Assembly: GCF_001294455.1 (NCBI RefSeq)
Contig: NZ_LIKT01000020.1
Location: 1-64,000 of the forward strand
DNA length: 64,000 bases
DNA from: Phaeobacter sp. 11ANDIMAR09
Lineage (GTDB): Bacteria; Pseudomonadota; Alphaproteobacteria; Rhodobacterales; Rhodobacteraceae
Reading direction: 5' to 3'
Shown: positions 33,570 through 43,307 of the stretch, in pieces
Layout of the letters: each line of letters starts with the position of its first letter
How positions within the stretch are numbered: the stretch's first letter is position 1
Notes under the pieces: model-generated
What the model was told of the DNA's origin: nothing
Seen by the model: only the letters and a program-made list of their open reading frames with translations
Databases searched by the model: none
Made by a program: the position numbers and the translations under genes

Positions 33570-34813
33570 GGGGTCAGCCCTGCCTGCTGTGCTGCGGCTT
33601 TAAGACCTGCCAAGGCCTCGTTATCCTCTGCAAAACGGGTCTTTGCTTCGGCATAGATGGCCTTGGCGCGATCTGTTTGCCCCAAAACGCCCAGTGCGCC
33701 GATCAACTGCGCCCATTCCGGTGCCGTGCCGCCTTCGGTGGCCAGGCGATCGGACAGGCGCGCCACCATGCCTTGGATCATCTCCTGACGGTCTTGCGGG
33801 CTCATCTCCTGGGCTGCAGATAGATCTTCGGCACTGGGGCCGGCCAGTACGGGGGCCGCGGCATCAGGGGCTGCGGGGGGCGTGATCGGGCTGTAGTCAA
33901 CCCCGGCACGGAATGCCATTTCTTCGATCTGGGCCTCGATCCCGTTGATCCAGGGCGCGCCCTTGGGGCCTTGGCGGAGGGTGTCCGCCCAGACCCTATA
34001 GGCGATATCAGGGCGGTTGAGTTGCCCCTGCAACAATCCGTAGTAGTAGCGGGCCGGGCCATTTTGTGGGTCCAGACCAAGGGTGTCATCCAGCAGCGCT
34101 TCGGCTTCCGGTGAGACATAGCCGCCAGCCGCCATGATCATCAGCTCCGCCAGTTCGCCGTAGTCTTGTGCCTCCAGATCGCCGCTCATAATGCGAATGT
34201 AGTTTTCTTTTGCTTTGTAGGCCGCGATGAAATTGCCGAGATTGGCCTCATGTTGGGCCAATAGCGCCTGTCCCTGGGCATCATTGGGGCGCTCACCTGC
34301 AGTTTGGCGCAGCTGCGCCACCAGATCGGTGTAGCCGGGTTCAAATTCAGGGTTGGGCGGGGCTGGGGCTTTGCTTTCGGCTTCTGCCTGATCGGGCCGG
34401 GTCTGGGCATAGATTTCTGCCGCCTGAATGCGCGAGGCCAGACTCATATCGACATATCCCGGGGCGCCCAGAAGACGATAGAGTATCAGCGTGCCACCGA
34501 TCAACAATGCGGCTGTCAGAGCTACGGTCAGGCGGCTTACGGTTTTTGGTTGCGTGCTGCCGGAGCTTTGTTTTTGCAACTGGGCGTCAGCCGCCAGAAT
34601 GCGGCGTGACACCTCGGTTCGGATGCGTTGTGCATCGGATTGATTGATGACGCCGCGCTGCAAATCCTTGTCGACATCGCTCAATTGTTGGCGATAAACG
34701 CGCAGATCATAGGCCGCTGGGGGCTCTCCTACTGTATGGGCGCGCAGCAGAACAAGTCCCAACAGGGCTGTCATTGCCAAAGCCACAAAGGAAATCAGGA
34801 TCCAGAATACCAT
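33566..34813 (-). CDS. ccmI: Cytochrome c biogenesis protein CcmI
   Basis: The 415-residue protein has two membrane helices (about 3-22 and 94-113) around a CcmI-1 region (YRQQLSDVDKDLQRGVINQSDAQRIRTEVSRRIL) and a C-terminal TPR-like domain with an NDAQGQALLAQHEANLGNF repeat. In alphaproteobacteria CcmI presents apocytochrome c to the haem ligation complex. Its stop overlaps ruvX (ATGA-type). Confidence 0.9.
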   Translation of the reverse strand: MVFWILISFVALAMTALLGLVLLRAHTVGEPPAAYDLRVYRQQLSDVDKDLQRGVINQSDAQRIRTEVSRRILAADAQLQKQSSGSTQPKTVSRLTVALTAALLIGGTLILYRLLGAPGYVDMSLASRIQAAEIYAQTRPDQAEAESKAPAPPNPEFEPGYTDLVAQLRQTAGERPNDAQGQALLAQHEANLGNFIAAYKAKENYIRIMSGDLEAQDYGELAELMIMAAGGYVSPEAEALLDDTLGLDPQNGPARYYYGLLQGQLNRPDIAYRVWADTLRQGPKGAPWINGIEAQIEEMAFRAGVDYSPITPPAAPDAAAPVLAGPSAEDLSAAQEMSPQDRQEMIQGMVARLSDRLATEGGTAPEWAQLIGALGVLGQTDRAKAIYAEAKTRFAEDNEALAGLKAAAQQAGLTP

Positions 34814-35043
34814 GGTTACGCTGCCTCTCAGGTCACATATATTGGGCTGGGTCGCCGCTGGAACCCGTCTACAGGGGCAGCGCTCGGGAAAAAAGACCTA
34901 ACTGGGCAGCTGCGCGCTCCTGTCCAACTGCGGTGAGACGGGGCGCATGTCGCAAGAATGCAAAAATGCGACGATAAACGGCGTCGGATGCGGTGCCCTC
35001 TGAGGCATACCTGTTTACAGTCTCGAACCAATCGGATTCGCCC

Positions 35044-36288
35044 ATGAAACGCTATTCAGCCTTTGCTGTCGCGCGGGAAGCCCTGCGCTATCATACCGGA
35101 TGGGAGCGCGCATGGCGCTCGCCGGAACCGAAACGCCATTACGATGTGATCATCGTGGGGGCAGGCGGCCATGGTCTGGCCACTGCCTATTACCTTGGCA
35201 AGAATTACGGCATTACCAATGTCGCGATTATCGAAAAAGGCTGGTTGGGCGGCGGCAATACCGGTCGTAACACCACCATTATTCGCTCGAACTATCTGCA
35301 GGATCCTTCGGCTGCGATCTATGAAAAGGCCCGCAGCCTCTATGAGACAATGTCTCAGGATCTGAACTACAACGTGATGTTCAGCCCCCGTGGCGTCATC
35401 ATGCTGGCGCAGACCGAGCATGAGATCCGCGGCTACAAACGGACTGCGCACGCCAATGCATTGCAGGGTGTGCAGACCGAATGGATCAGCCCCGAGCGGG
35501 TGAAAGAGATCGTCCCGATCATCAACCTGCACGGCCCCCGCTACCCCGTTCTGGGGGGGCTGTGGCAGGAACGCGGCGGCACCGCCCGTCACGATGCCGT
35601 GGCCTGGGGCTATGCCCGCGCCTGTTCCGACATGGGCATGGACATCATCCAGAAATGCGAAGTCACCGGTGTGCGGGTTGAAAACGGCCGCGTTGCGGGT
35701 GTTGAGACCTCCAAAGGTCCGATCGACTGCGACAAGATGGGCATGGTTGTTGCGGGCAATGCCTCGCATCTCTCTGAAATGGCCGGCTTCCGCCTGCCAA
35801 TGGAATCTGTTGCCCTGCAGGCGCTGGTTTCAGAGCCGATCAAGCCCTGCATGGATGTGGTTGTCATGGCCAATACGGTGCACGGCTATATGTCTCAGTC
35901 CGACAAGGGCGAGATGGTTATCGGTGGCGGCACGGATGCGGCCAACAACTACACCCAGCGTGGCTCTTTCCATCATATCGAGGAAACCGTGCGCGCCCTG
36001 GTTGAGACCTTCCCGATGGTCAGCCGTCTGAAGATGCTGCGTCAGTGGGGCGGGATCGTGGATGTGACCGGTGATCGTTCGCCGCTGATCTCGAAAACGC
36101 CCGTGGGCAACTGCTTTATCAACTGTGGTTGGGGCACCGGGGGGTTCAAATCGATCCCGGGATCTGGCTGGGCCATGGCAGAGCTGATGGCCACGGGTCA
36201 TTCGCCGCTGACCGAAGAGTTCACGATAGATCGCTTCAAAGAAGGCAAGTTCATCGACGAGAGCGTTGCTGCCGGTGTGGCGCACTGA
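35044..36288 (+). CDS. soxB: Sarcosine oxidase, beta subunit
   Basis: The 414-residue subunit has the FAD Rossmann motif DVIIVGAGGHGLATAYYLGKNYG near residue 34. GGTARHDAVAWGYARA contains the histidine (about residue 183) that carries the covalently bound FMN in heterotetrameric sarcosine oxidases. The enzyme demethylates sarcosine to glycine and H2O2, and passes the one-carbon unit to tetrahydrofolate. ATG 35044 has a weak ribosome-binding site; an upstream in-frame ATG at 34993 would add 17 unconserved residues. The stop overlaps the next gene. Confidence 0.93.
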   Translation: MKRYSAFAVAREALRYHTGWERAWRSPEPKRHYDVIIVGAGGHGLATAYYLGKNYGITNVAIIEKGWLGGGNTGRNTTIIRSNYLQDPSAAIYEKARSLYETMSQDLNYNVMFSPRGVIMLAQTEHEIRGYKRTAHANALQGVQTEWISPERVKEIVPIINLHGPRYPVLGGLWQERGGTARHDAVAWGYARACSDMGMDIIQKCEVTGVRVENGRVAGVETSKGPIDCDKMGMVVAGNASHLSEMAGFRLPMESVALQALVSEPIKPCMDVVVMANTVHGYMSQSDKGEMVIGGGTDAANNYTQRGSFHHIEETVRALVETFPMVSRLKMLRQWGGIVDVTGDRSPLISKTPVGNCFINCGWGTGGFKSIPGSGWAMAELMATGHSPLTEEFTIDRFKEGKFIDESVAAGVAH

Positions 36289-36776
36289 TGACTGTCTTTG
36301 ACCAAAAGGAAATTGCCAAAACTCTAACCCGCCCGATGGTGTGGGGGATGAACATTGTCAACGTTACCTTTTGGGTTGTTAACTTTCTTGTGCTCGATTT
36401 TTGGACCGCAGATTCATTTCAACGTCTTGGGTCTTTGTGGGTAGCTATTCTGGTGTTGCTGTTCGGATTTTCGCGCCTGACCGTGTCTGGGATAGTATCT
36501 TTGATAAATGAACCTAGTGGTTTGGAGGAACTAACGTTCTCTGGATCGAAAGTGAGCTTTTTGAGGCGCTTGGCCCCTTCAAAAGGGGCGATGCGTTGGG
36601 TCTCAGATAACTCAGAACGTCAGAGTTTGACTTTGATTATGACACATGTGGAAAATCGGCTGATTTACCGTGTCTATTCTACTGAAGTCATATTGTTGAC
36701 TGTCGCGACTTTACAGTGGGGATATGGGGATATCTTCCACTGTTGGATAAATGGAAGTGGATGGAGCAAATGCTAA
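36288..36776 (+). CDS. Unknown membrane protein inserted in the sarcosine oxidase operon
   Basis: The 162-residue product has two to three hydrophobic segments (about 20-35, 42-68 and 128-140) and no motif that I know. It starts by ATGA overlap with soxB, and its stop overlaps the soxD start by 7 bases, so it is read between them. Its AT-rich codon use differs clearly from its neighbours (many TTT, ATT and TTG codons). In the soxBDAG operons I know, soxD directly follows soxB. It looks acquired later, with a function unknown. Confidence 0.72.
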   Translation: MTVFDQKEIAKTLTRPMVWGMNIVNVTFWVVNFLVLDFWTADSFQRLGSLWVAILVLLFGFSRLTVSGIVSLINEPSGLEELTFSGSKVSFLRRLAPSKGAMRWVSDNSERQSLTLIMTHVENRLIYRVYSTEVILLTVATLQWGYGDIFHCWINGSGWSKC

Positions 36777-37111
36777 TCCTTGAATGCCCCTATTGCGGCG
36801 TCAAAGCCGAAGAAACCGAACTGGGCGCCGGTGGCGAAGCGCATCTGAAGCGCTATGGCCCTGGCTCGGACGATGACCAGTTCCACGATTACCTGTTTAT
36901 GCGCGAAAACCCCAAGGGCGTGCATTTTGAACGCTGGCGCCATTCCAATGGCTGCGGCAAGTGGTTTCATGCCGCGCGCTGCACCATGACCATGGAGGTC
37001 TTTGGCACCTATTCGGCGCAGACCTATGAGCCGCCGCAGGAGATCAAGGACAAGATCACCGCCAAACGCCCCGGCTGGAGCTGGCGCGAATTCTCGGATG
37101 CTTCCGAATGA
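36770..37111 (+). CDS. soxD: Sarcosine oxidase, delta subunit
   Basis: The 113-residue zinc subunit has the ligands C6 and C9 (ECPYCG) and the GCGKWFHAARC element with the remaining His and Cys. The size fits the family. ATG 36770 is supported by GGAG, and the N-terminus MLILECPYCG is the conserved one. It supports assembly of the heterotetramer with SoxA, SoxB and SoxG. Confidence 0.92.
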   Translation: MLILECPYCGVKAEETELGAGGEAHLKRYGPGSDDDQFHDYLFMRENPKGVHFERWRHSNGCGKWFHAARCTMTMEVFGTYSAQTYEPPQEIKDKITAKRPGWSWREFSDASE

Positions 37112-37157
37112 TCCGCCACTTTGAAACCTTCGCCTTTACTTTGAAAGGTCTGAGCAC

Positions 37158-40100
37158 ATGAGCACGCGTCTCGCCAAACAGGGCCGGCTGATTGACCGGT
37201 CCAAACAGATCGACTTTACCTTTAACGGCAAGCGCATGCAGGGCTATGCCGGTGACAGCCTGGCCTCGGCCCTGCTGGCCAATGATCAGATGATGATGGG
37301 CCGCTCGTTTAAATATCACCGCCCCCGTGGCGTCGTTGCGGCAGGCTCGGAAGAGCCCAATGCGCTGATGCAGCTGGGCTCGGGCGATCGCTACGAGCCC
37401 AACCAGCGCGCCACCACCACCGAGCTGTTTTCCGGCCTGACCGCCAAATCGCAGAACCACTGGCCCAGCCTGGAATTCGACGTTCTGTCGATCAACAACA
37501 AGCTGAGCCGGTTCCTGACGGCTGGGTTCTACTACAAGATGTTCATCCATCCGCGCCCGCTGTGGAAACACGTCTACGAGCCGATTATCCGCAAATCCGC
37601 CGGTCTGGGCGAAGCGCCGGACAATGAGCTGAAGGATCCTGACACCTACGAACACTTCTACTTCTTTGCTGACGTTGTGGTGATCGGTGGCGGTGTGGCT
37701 GGTCTGCAAGCGGCCAAGGCTGCTGCCGAGAGCGGTGCCAAGGTTCTGGTGCTGGAAGAAAACAAGCACTGGGGTGGTCGTGCGTCGGTGGATGGCGGCA
37801 CCATCGACGGTGAAGAGCCTGAGGTCTGGATTGAAAAGACCCTGGACGCGCTGCGCGGCATGAACAACGTCACTCTGCGTGATCGTTGCATGGCCTCGGG
37901 TGTCTATGACCACGGCTATGTTCTGGGCTATGAGCGCCTGACAGATCACGCACCAGGCCAGGGTGGTCCGCGTCATCGTCTGTGGCGGATCCGTACGAAA
38001 CAGATCGTCACCGCAACCGGTGCGATTGAGCGTCCGCTCTCCTTTGCTGGCAACGATGTGCCCGGCGTGATGCTGGCGGCCGCAATGCGCGACTATGTGG
38101 TGAACTGGGGCGTAACCCCTGGCCAAAAGGTCGTGGTTGCCACCAACAATGACGATGCCTATCGCACCGCCCTGGCGCTGCATGAGGCGGGTGTCGAAGT
38201 GGTCCGCGTGGTGGATGCCCGCGAAACCGGCGGCGGTGCTCTGATGGAAGCGGTGCGCGAAAAAGGTATCCGGGTTGAGCTGGGCCGCGCCATTGCCAAG
38301 GTCAAGGATGGGCCCCGTGTCACCAAGGTCGCCATCTGTGCCCAAAATGGCGAAGGCGGAGCTCAGGAAGAGGTCGAGGCCGATGCGGTTGCCATGTCCG
38401 GCGGCTGGTCGCCTGTTGTCCACCTGTGGTCGCACTGCGGCGGCAAGCTGAACTGGGACAAGGAGCATGCCTTCTTCCGCCCCGATCCCGCCCGTCCTCC
38501 ACTGGGCGACAATGGAACAGGCTTTGTGATTGCCACCGGCGCTGCCAATGGCAATCTGGGTCTCGGGGCTGTGCTCGAGGATGCAGCTGCGGCAGGTTCA
38601 CAGGCGGCTGAGGCCGCTGGTTTCCCCGCCAAAGCCGTGGCTTCTGCCAAAGGCGTGTCGGAGGCCGAGACCGCGATGGAAGCGGTCTGGCTGATGCCTG
38701 CCAAGGCAGATATCAAGCTGCGGATGAAGTCCTGGCTGGATTATCAGAACGACGTCAAGGTCTCGGATGTGCAGCTGGCGGCCCGTGAAGGCTATGAAAG
38801 CGTTGAGCACACCAAGCGCTATACCACATTGGGCATGGCGACCGATCAGGGGAAACTCTCCAATATCAACGGTCTGGCGATCCTTGCGGACAGTCTGAAT
38901 TCGGAAATTCCGCAGGTTGGCACCACCACCTTCCGTCCGCCCTATCACCCCATTTCCATGGGTGCGATTGGCGGCGAGGCGCGCGGTGAAATCTTCCAGC
39001 CCGTGCGCAAGACGCCGATCTACGACTGGAACGATGCCAATGGCGCGGATTGGGAACCGGTTGGCCAGTGGCGCCGTCCCTTTGCCTATACCCGCAGCGG
39101 CGAGAGCCGTCATGACGCGGTGAACCGCGAAGTGAAGAACACCCGCGAAAATCTCGGGCTGCTCGATGCCTCGACCCTGGGTAAGCTGATCGTCAAGGGC
39201 CCGGATGCGGGCAAGTTCCTCGACATGATGTACACCAACATGATGTCGACCCTGAAAATCGGCAAATGCCGCTATGGCTTGATGTGCAGCGAGAATGGCT
39301 TTTTGTCCGATGATGGTGTTGTTGCCCGCATCGACGAGGACACCTGGCTGTGCCACACCACCACGGGCGGTGCCGAAAGCATCCACGCCCATATGGAAGA
39401 ATGGCTGCAGACCGAATGGTGGGACTGGAAAGTCTATGTCGCCAATGTGACCGAGCAATATGCGCAGGTTGCCGTAGTTGGCCCCAAGGCCCGCAAGGTG
39501 CTGGAAAAGCTCAACGCACAGGCCGGTGGCGGCATGGACCTCGGCAAAGACGCGCTGCCCTTTATGGAGTGGCGTGACGGTCAGATCGGCGGCTTTGATG
39601 CGCGCGCCTATCGGATCTCCTTCTCGGGGGAGCTGTCCTACGAGATCGCGGTTGCGGCTTCGGAAGGCCAGGCCTTTTGGGATGCGCTGATGGAAGCGGG
39701 TAAAGAGTTCAATGTCATGCCCTATGGCACTGAAACTCTGCACATTCTGCGGGCCGAAAAAGGCTTCATTATGATTGGGGATGAGACCGACGGGACTGTA
39801 ATTCCGCAGGATCTCAACCTGCAGTGGGCCCTGTCCAAAAAGAAGGAAGACTATCTGGGCAAACGCGCCCATCTGCGCTCGCATATGGCCGATCCGGACC
39901 GCTGGAAACTGGTGGGTCTGGAAACCACCGATGGCTCAGTGCTGCCCGATGGCGCCTATGCACGTGGCAATGGCGTCAATGCTAACGGCCAGCAGAACGT
40001 GATTGGCCGGGTGACCTCGACCTATTATTCGGCGACGCTGGGCCGTGGTATTGCCATGGGTCTGGTTAAACACGGGCCAAAACGCATGGGCGAAGTGATC

Positions 40101-40190
40101 GAGTTCCCCGGGACCGATGGCACCATCTATAAGGCCAAGATCGTTGACCCGGTCTTCTACGATAAGGAAGGGGAGAAGCAGAATGTCTAA
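37158..40190 (+). CDS. soxA: Sarcosine oxidase, alpha subunit
   Basis: The 1010-residue subunit has an N-terminal ferredoxin-like domain and an NAD-binding Rossmann region (VVVIGGGVAGLQAAKAAAE, near residue 175). It ends with a GCV_T aminomethyltransferase-type domain (about 600-1000) that transfers the methylene group to tetrahydrofolate. Length agrees with known SoxA proteins. The stop overlaps soxG. Confidence 0.95.
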   Translation: MSTRLAKQGRLIDRSKQIDFTFNGKRMQGYAGDSLASALLANDQMMMGRSFKYHRPRGVVAAGSEEPNALMQLGSGDRYEPNQRATTTELFSGLTAKSQNHWPSLEFDVLSINNKLSRFLTAGFYYKMFIHPRPLWKHVYEPIIRKSAGLGEAPDNELKDPDTYEHFYFFADVVVIGGGVAGLQAAKAAAESGAKVLVLEENKHWGGRASVDGGTIDGEEPEVWIEKTLDALRGMNNVTLRDRCMASGVYDHGYVLGYERLTDHAPGQGGPRHRLWRIRTKQIVTATGAIERPLSFAGNDVPGVMLAAAMRDYVVNWGVTPGQKVVVATNNDDAYRTALALHEAGVEVVRVVDARETGGGALMEAVREKGIRVELGRAIAKVKDGPRVTKVAICAQNGEGGAQEEVEADAVAMSGGWSPVVHLWSHCGGKLNWDKEHAFFRPDPARPPLGDNGTGFVIATGAANGNLGLGAVLEDAAAAGSQAAEAAGFPAKAVASAKGVSEAETAMEAVWLMPAKADIKLRMKSWLDYQNDVKVSDVQLAAREGYESVEHTKRYTTLGMATDQGKLSNINGLAILADSLNSEIPQVGTTTFRPPYHPISMGAIGGEARGEIFQPVRKTPIYDWNDANGADWEPVGQWRRPFAYTRSGESRHDAVNREVKNTRENLGLLDASTLGKLIVKGPDAGKFLDMMYTNMMSTLKIGKCRYGLMCSENGFLSDDGVVARIDEDTWLCHTTTGGAESIHAHMEEWLQTEWWDWKVYVANVTEQYAQVAVVGPKARKVLEKLNAQAGGGMDLGKDALPFMEWRDGQIGGFDARAYRISFSGELSYEIAVAASEGQAFWDALMEAGKEFNVMPYGTETLHILRAEKGFIMIGDETDGTVIPQDLNLQWALSKKKEDYLGKRAHLRSHMADPDRWKLVGLETTDGSVLPDGAYARGNGVNANGQQNVIGRVTSTYYSATLGRGIAMGLVKHGPKRMGEVIEFPGTDGTIYKAKIVDPVFYDKEGEKQNV

Positions 40191-40755
40191 TCCTGTCACC
40201 GCAACCAATGGCGCCCAGTTTGCGGGCATTGCCACTGTCGCAGATGCCGGGCTGCAGGGGATGATCACCCTGCGCGGCGATCTTTCCTCTTCGGTTCTGC
40301 AGGCGGCCGTTAAGGCCGCCACCGGGGCCGCGGTGCCTGCGCAGCGCAAGATCGAGATTTCTGACAACGGCGCTGCCGCCTGGATGTCACCGGATGAGCT
40401 GCTGCTGCTGGTTCCTTATGAGCAGGCCGTGGCCAAGACTGCGGAACTGGCAGAGGCGCTGAAGGGCGAGCACGCCCTGGCCGCCAATGTGTCGGATGCG
40501 CGCTCCTTCCTTAGCATTGCAGGAGAGGGCGCCCGCGAGACCCTGGCCAAGATCGCACCGGTGGATCTGTCGGCTGAGGCCTTCAAGCCTGGGGACTTCC
40601 GCCGCAGCCGGACAGCCCAGGTGGCCGCGGCCTTTTGGTTGCAAAAGGACGGCAGCTTCCGCGTGGTCTGCTTCCGCTCGGTTGGCGCCTATATGTTCAA
40701 TCTCTTGTCAGCTTCGGCACATCCTCAATCCGCGGTTGGGGTTTACACTGCCTAG
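40183..40755 (+). CDS. soxG: Sarcosine oxidase, gamma subunit
   Basis: The 190-residue protein resembles the GcvT-like gamma subunit: MITLRGDLSSSVLQAAVKAATG, the AAWMSPDELLLLVPY block and VSDARSFLSIAGEGARETLAKIAPVDLSAEAF. The start ATG 40183 overlaps the end of soxA by 8 bases. It is followed by a strong terminator, closing the operon. Confidence 0.93.
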   Translation: MSNPVTATNGAQFAGIATVADAGLQGMITLRGDLSSSVLQAAVKAATGAAVPAQRKIEISDNGAAAWMSPDELLLLVPYEQAVAKTAELAEALKGEHALAANVSDARSFLSIAGEGARETLAKIAPVDLSAEAFKPGDFRRSRTAQVAAAFWLQKDGSFRVVCFRSVGAYMFNLLSASAHPQSAVGVYTA

Positions 40756-40791
40756 GGGCAGGTGCTGAACAAAATGCAGAAAAGTAAATCT

Positions 40792-40827
40792 AGGGTGCCC
40801 TCAATTTTCTTTGGGGGCACCCTTTTT
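40792..40827 (+). terminator. Terminator after the sarcosine oxidase operon
   Basis: AGGGTGCCC pairs with GGGCACCCT across a 14-base loop, followed by a T run. The remaining DNA up to 41113 holds no supported gene. Confidence 0.85.
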
Positions 40828-41113
40828 GTTTGCGCTTTTTTGCAGGGCCGCCGGTGATCTAGAGCAAGCCACTTCCCCAGAGATTTTAGGAAAAGGGACG
40901 CACTAACAGGACATAGGGTTCTTTGGGCTGGAAAGGCAGTTGCCCCTGAGAGAAACGCGCTGTTTCCTAAGGGAAATCACCTATTTTTTCACTTTTGTGA
41001 AACTAAGCGGTGTGGTAAACAACCCCTGGTGGATTTTGTCAAACTTGCCTCCCTCGCGTTTCCTGGAGGGTTCGGGCAGGTTTTTATGTTGCGTAGGTGG
41101 TCCTGAGAGCGGA
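40828..41113. other. Gene-free stretch after the sox operon
   Basis: About 285 bases without a recognisable gene or clear site. An in-frame extension of the following small gene passes through it but has no signal of translation. Confidence 0.45.
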
Positions 41114-41533
41114 ATGGCTTGGTATTTTAACAGTTTGTTGCCTGCGTGTGTTTTTATATTCGGCGCCAATATCGCTGTGGCAGAGACATTCAGTTGCTCA
41201 TTAGAACCTGTGACTAAATCCGGCTGGATCCCAGCGCGGGTCTTGGTGCAGTTTTTGGAAGGGCATGAGATGGCGCGTATTCGTGCCTCGGAGGAGGGGG
41301 GACCGGCACCCGCGGTGATGAAACGGCGCAGCGATAGCTCTTATCTCCTGGACTGGACCCCGAGCCGGGCCCTCATGGCCAAAGCCACTGAACTGAGCAG
41401 TGATCGCTACAGGGCGGTTTTGAACCTGGGGAACCTGAAGGTTTCGCTGCAGGTTTTGACGGAAACAATGCCTGGCACCCTTTCGCCGCGCGGGGCAGGG
41501 ACTTGTATTCGCATCGACGGTTCAATTCCCTAG
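41114..41533 (+). CDS. Small secreted protein of unknown function
   Basis: The 139-residue product has a candidate signal peptide (MAWYFNSLLPACVFIFGANIAVAE, cleavage near residue 22), followed by a short periplasmic domain with two cysteines. I start it at ATG 41114. An earlier in-frame ATG at 40940 would put the signal peptide inside the protein. No family is recognised. Confidence 0.5.
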   Translation: MAWYFNSLLPACVFIFGANIAVAETFSCSLEPVTKSGWIPARVLVQFLEGHEMARIRASEEGGPAPAVMKRRSDSSYLLDWTPSRALMAKATELSSDRYRAVLNLGNLKVSLQVLTETMPGTLSPRGAGTCIRIDGSIP

Positions 41534-41683
41534 ATCTCTGTGTTGGAGGCCTACGCAGCATCCGGAACGGAGAGGGGGCGATTTTGGTCCAAGCACTGTT
41601 TGATCCACGCAACATGAGATATAGACCGTGAACCGAGATGCCTTTTTTCACGGCGGGACATTGGGTCTCTCCTGACGCTGAAA

Positions 41684-42469
41684 TCAACCTTTGAACAAAA
41701 AGGTTGGAAATTGGGTCAGTGCGCGCTCTTGCGTGAGGGTGTCAAAGCCAGAGGCCCGGCCATTGTCCTCGAGGCAGGTGTTGTAAAAGGACAGGCTGTC
41801 GGCCAGTTCCTGCATGCGCTGTTTACGCGTTTCGGAATCCAGAAACGGCGCATGGGTGGACAGGTACAGGGCTGGGCGGTGTTCTTTCAGCCAGGGAAGA
41901 AGGCTGGGAAGCACGTCAAATTCAGCGCCCTCAATGTCCATTTTGACCAGGGACACCCGGCTCAGGTTGGCGGAGCTTGCAAAATCTTCCCAGCCCAGGG
42001 TGATCACGTCAGAGCCGTGTTCGCCATCATTGAGCAGGCTGGTCATGCTGTCGCCGGCCTCGCCACCAAAGGAGGCCATACGAGCAAGCCCAACGCCTTG
42101 GCTGAGCGCCACGGAGAAGGCCGAGACGTTGTTCACCGCGTTCAGTTCCAGGTTCCAGGCCAGATGGCGAAAAGCCACCGGGTCGGGCTCAAAGCAATAG
42201 ACCCGGCGTGCCTTGGCCGCACCATAAAGAACGGTGGGGCCAATCCAGGCGCCGATATCCAGGTAGTCGTGATCCCGGTCCAGATGGGCATCCAGAACGG
42301 CAAAGGTTTCCGGCTCCCAGGATCCTGCAGAGGCCTTGCGCCAGAATTTGGAGTGATAGGGGTCGAGACGAAAGGGAATGCCATTGAGCGAGCCCAGATA
42401 ATAGCCCCGGGCGCGGTAAAACATCTTGCGCGCGGCGGTCCAGGTCTTGGTGACCTTCTGTGCGATCAT
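41684..42469 (-). CDS. FkbM-type S-adenosylmethionine-dependent methyltransferase
   Basis: The 261-residue protein has the SAM motif YLDIGAWIGPTVLYGA, the acidic motif VYCFEPDPVAFRHLAWNL and VSLVKMDIEGAEFDVL, the FkbM hallmark. These enzymes O-methylate sugars or small molecules. I start at ATG 42469, which follows GAGGAA, although ATG 42484 is also possible. It is divergent from sodB with 124 bases between the starts. The acceptor is unknown. Confidence 0.82.
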   Translation of the reverse strand: MIAQKVTKTWTAARKMFYRARGYYLGSLNGIPFRLDPYHSKFWRKASAGSWEPETFAVLDAHLDRDHDYLDIGAWIGPTVLYGAAKARRVYCFEPDPVAFRHLAWNLELNAVNNVSAFSVALSQGVGLARMASFGGEAGDSMTSLLNDGEHGSDVITLGWEDFASSANLSRVSLVKMDIEGAEFDVLPSLLPWLKEHRPALYLSTHAPFLDSETRKQRMQELADSLSFYNTCLEDNGRASGFDTLTQERALTQFPTFLFKG

Positions 42470-42593
42470 CTCGAATTTCCTCATTTTTGCACATAAGACA
42501 TGCGGGGTTTTCGTGTCTTGGCCCTTGACCTGCTGCCGCCTGAGCCGCATGTATCTGCACAGGAACGCAACAATAAATTTACAGGGGTCCATC

Positions 42594-43196
42594 ATGGCTT
42601 TTGAACTTCCCGATCTTCCTTATGCACATGACGCGCTGGCCGCCAAGGGCATGTCGGCAGAAACTCTGGAATACCACCACGATCTGCACCACAAAGCCTA
42701 TGTCGACAACGGCAACAAGCTGATCGCCGGCACCGAGTGGGACGGCAAATCGCTGGAAGAGATCATCAAGGGCACCTATGACGCCTCTTCGGTGGCGCAG
42801 AACGGCATCTTCAACAACATCTCACAGCTGTGGAACCACAACCAGTTCTGGGAAATGATGGGCCCCGGCGATTACACCATGCCAGGCGAGCTGGAGAAGG
42901 CTCTGGTCGAAAGCTTCGGCTCGGTTGACGAGTTCAAGTCTCAGTTTTCTGCAGCTGGCGCTGGTCAGTTTGGCTCCGGCTGGGCTTGGTTGGTAAAGAA
43001 CGCTGACGGTTCGCTGGCTGTGACCAAGACCGAAAACGGTGTGAACCCGCTGTGCTTTGGCCAGACCGCCCTGCTGGGCTGTGACGTTTGGGAGCACTCC
43101 TACTACATTGATTTCCGCAACAAACGCCCTGCCTACCTGTCGAACTTCCTCGACAACTTGGTGAACTGGGAAAACGTTGCTTCGCGTCTGGGCTAA
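42594..43196 (+). CDS. sodB: Superoxide dismutase, Fe/Mn type
   Basis: The 200-residue enzyme converts superoxide to H2O2 and O2. It has LPYAHDALAAKGMSAETLEYHHDLHHKAYVDNGN with the first metal histidine, LWNHNQFW with the second, and CDVWEHSYYIDFRNKRPAYLSNFLDNLVNWE with the last aspartate and histidine. The start ATG 42594 follows AGGGG. A strong terminator follows. The Fe or Mn preference cannot be settled by eye. Confidence 0.94.
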   Translation: MAFELPDLPYAHDALAAKGMSAETLEYHHDLHHKAYVDNGNKLIAGTEWDGKSLEEIIKGTYDASSVAQNGIFNNISQLWNHNQFWEMMGPGDYTMPGELEKALVESFGSVDEFKSQFSAAGAGQFGSGWAWLVKNADGSLAVTKTENGVNPLCFGQTALLGCDVWEHSYYIDFRNKRPAYLSNFLDNLVNWENVASRLG

Positions 43197-43220
43197 GCCC
43201 TACCGCCTGATGAATTAACG

Positions 43221-43256
43221 ACAACGCCCGGCCTTTTGGCCGGGCGTTGTTGGTTT
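43221..43256 (+). terminator. Terminator after sodB
   Basis: ACAACGCCCGGCC pairs perfectly with GGCCGGGCGTTGT across a TTTT loop, followed by TGGTTTT. Confidence 0.93.
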
Positions 43257-43307
43257 TGCTGGCCGCAACGTGCGCAATGGGAACAGGTGACTTTTGGAAC
43301 AGAAACC

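Noticed and set aside
37056-38468. Minus-strand frame of 470 codons opposite soxA
   Set aside because: Mirrors soxA, which is clearly coding by its conserved motifs.
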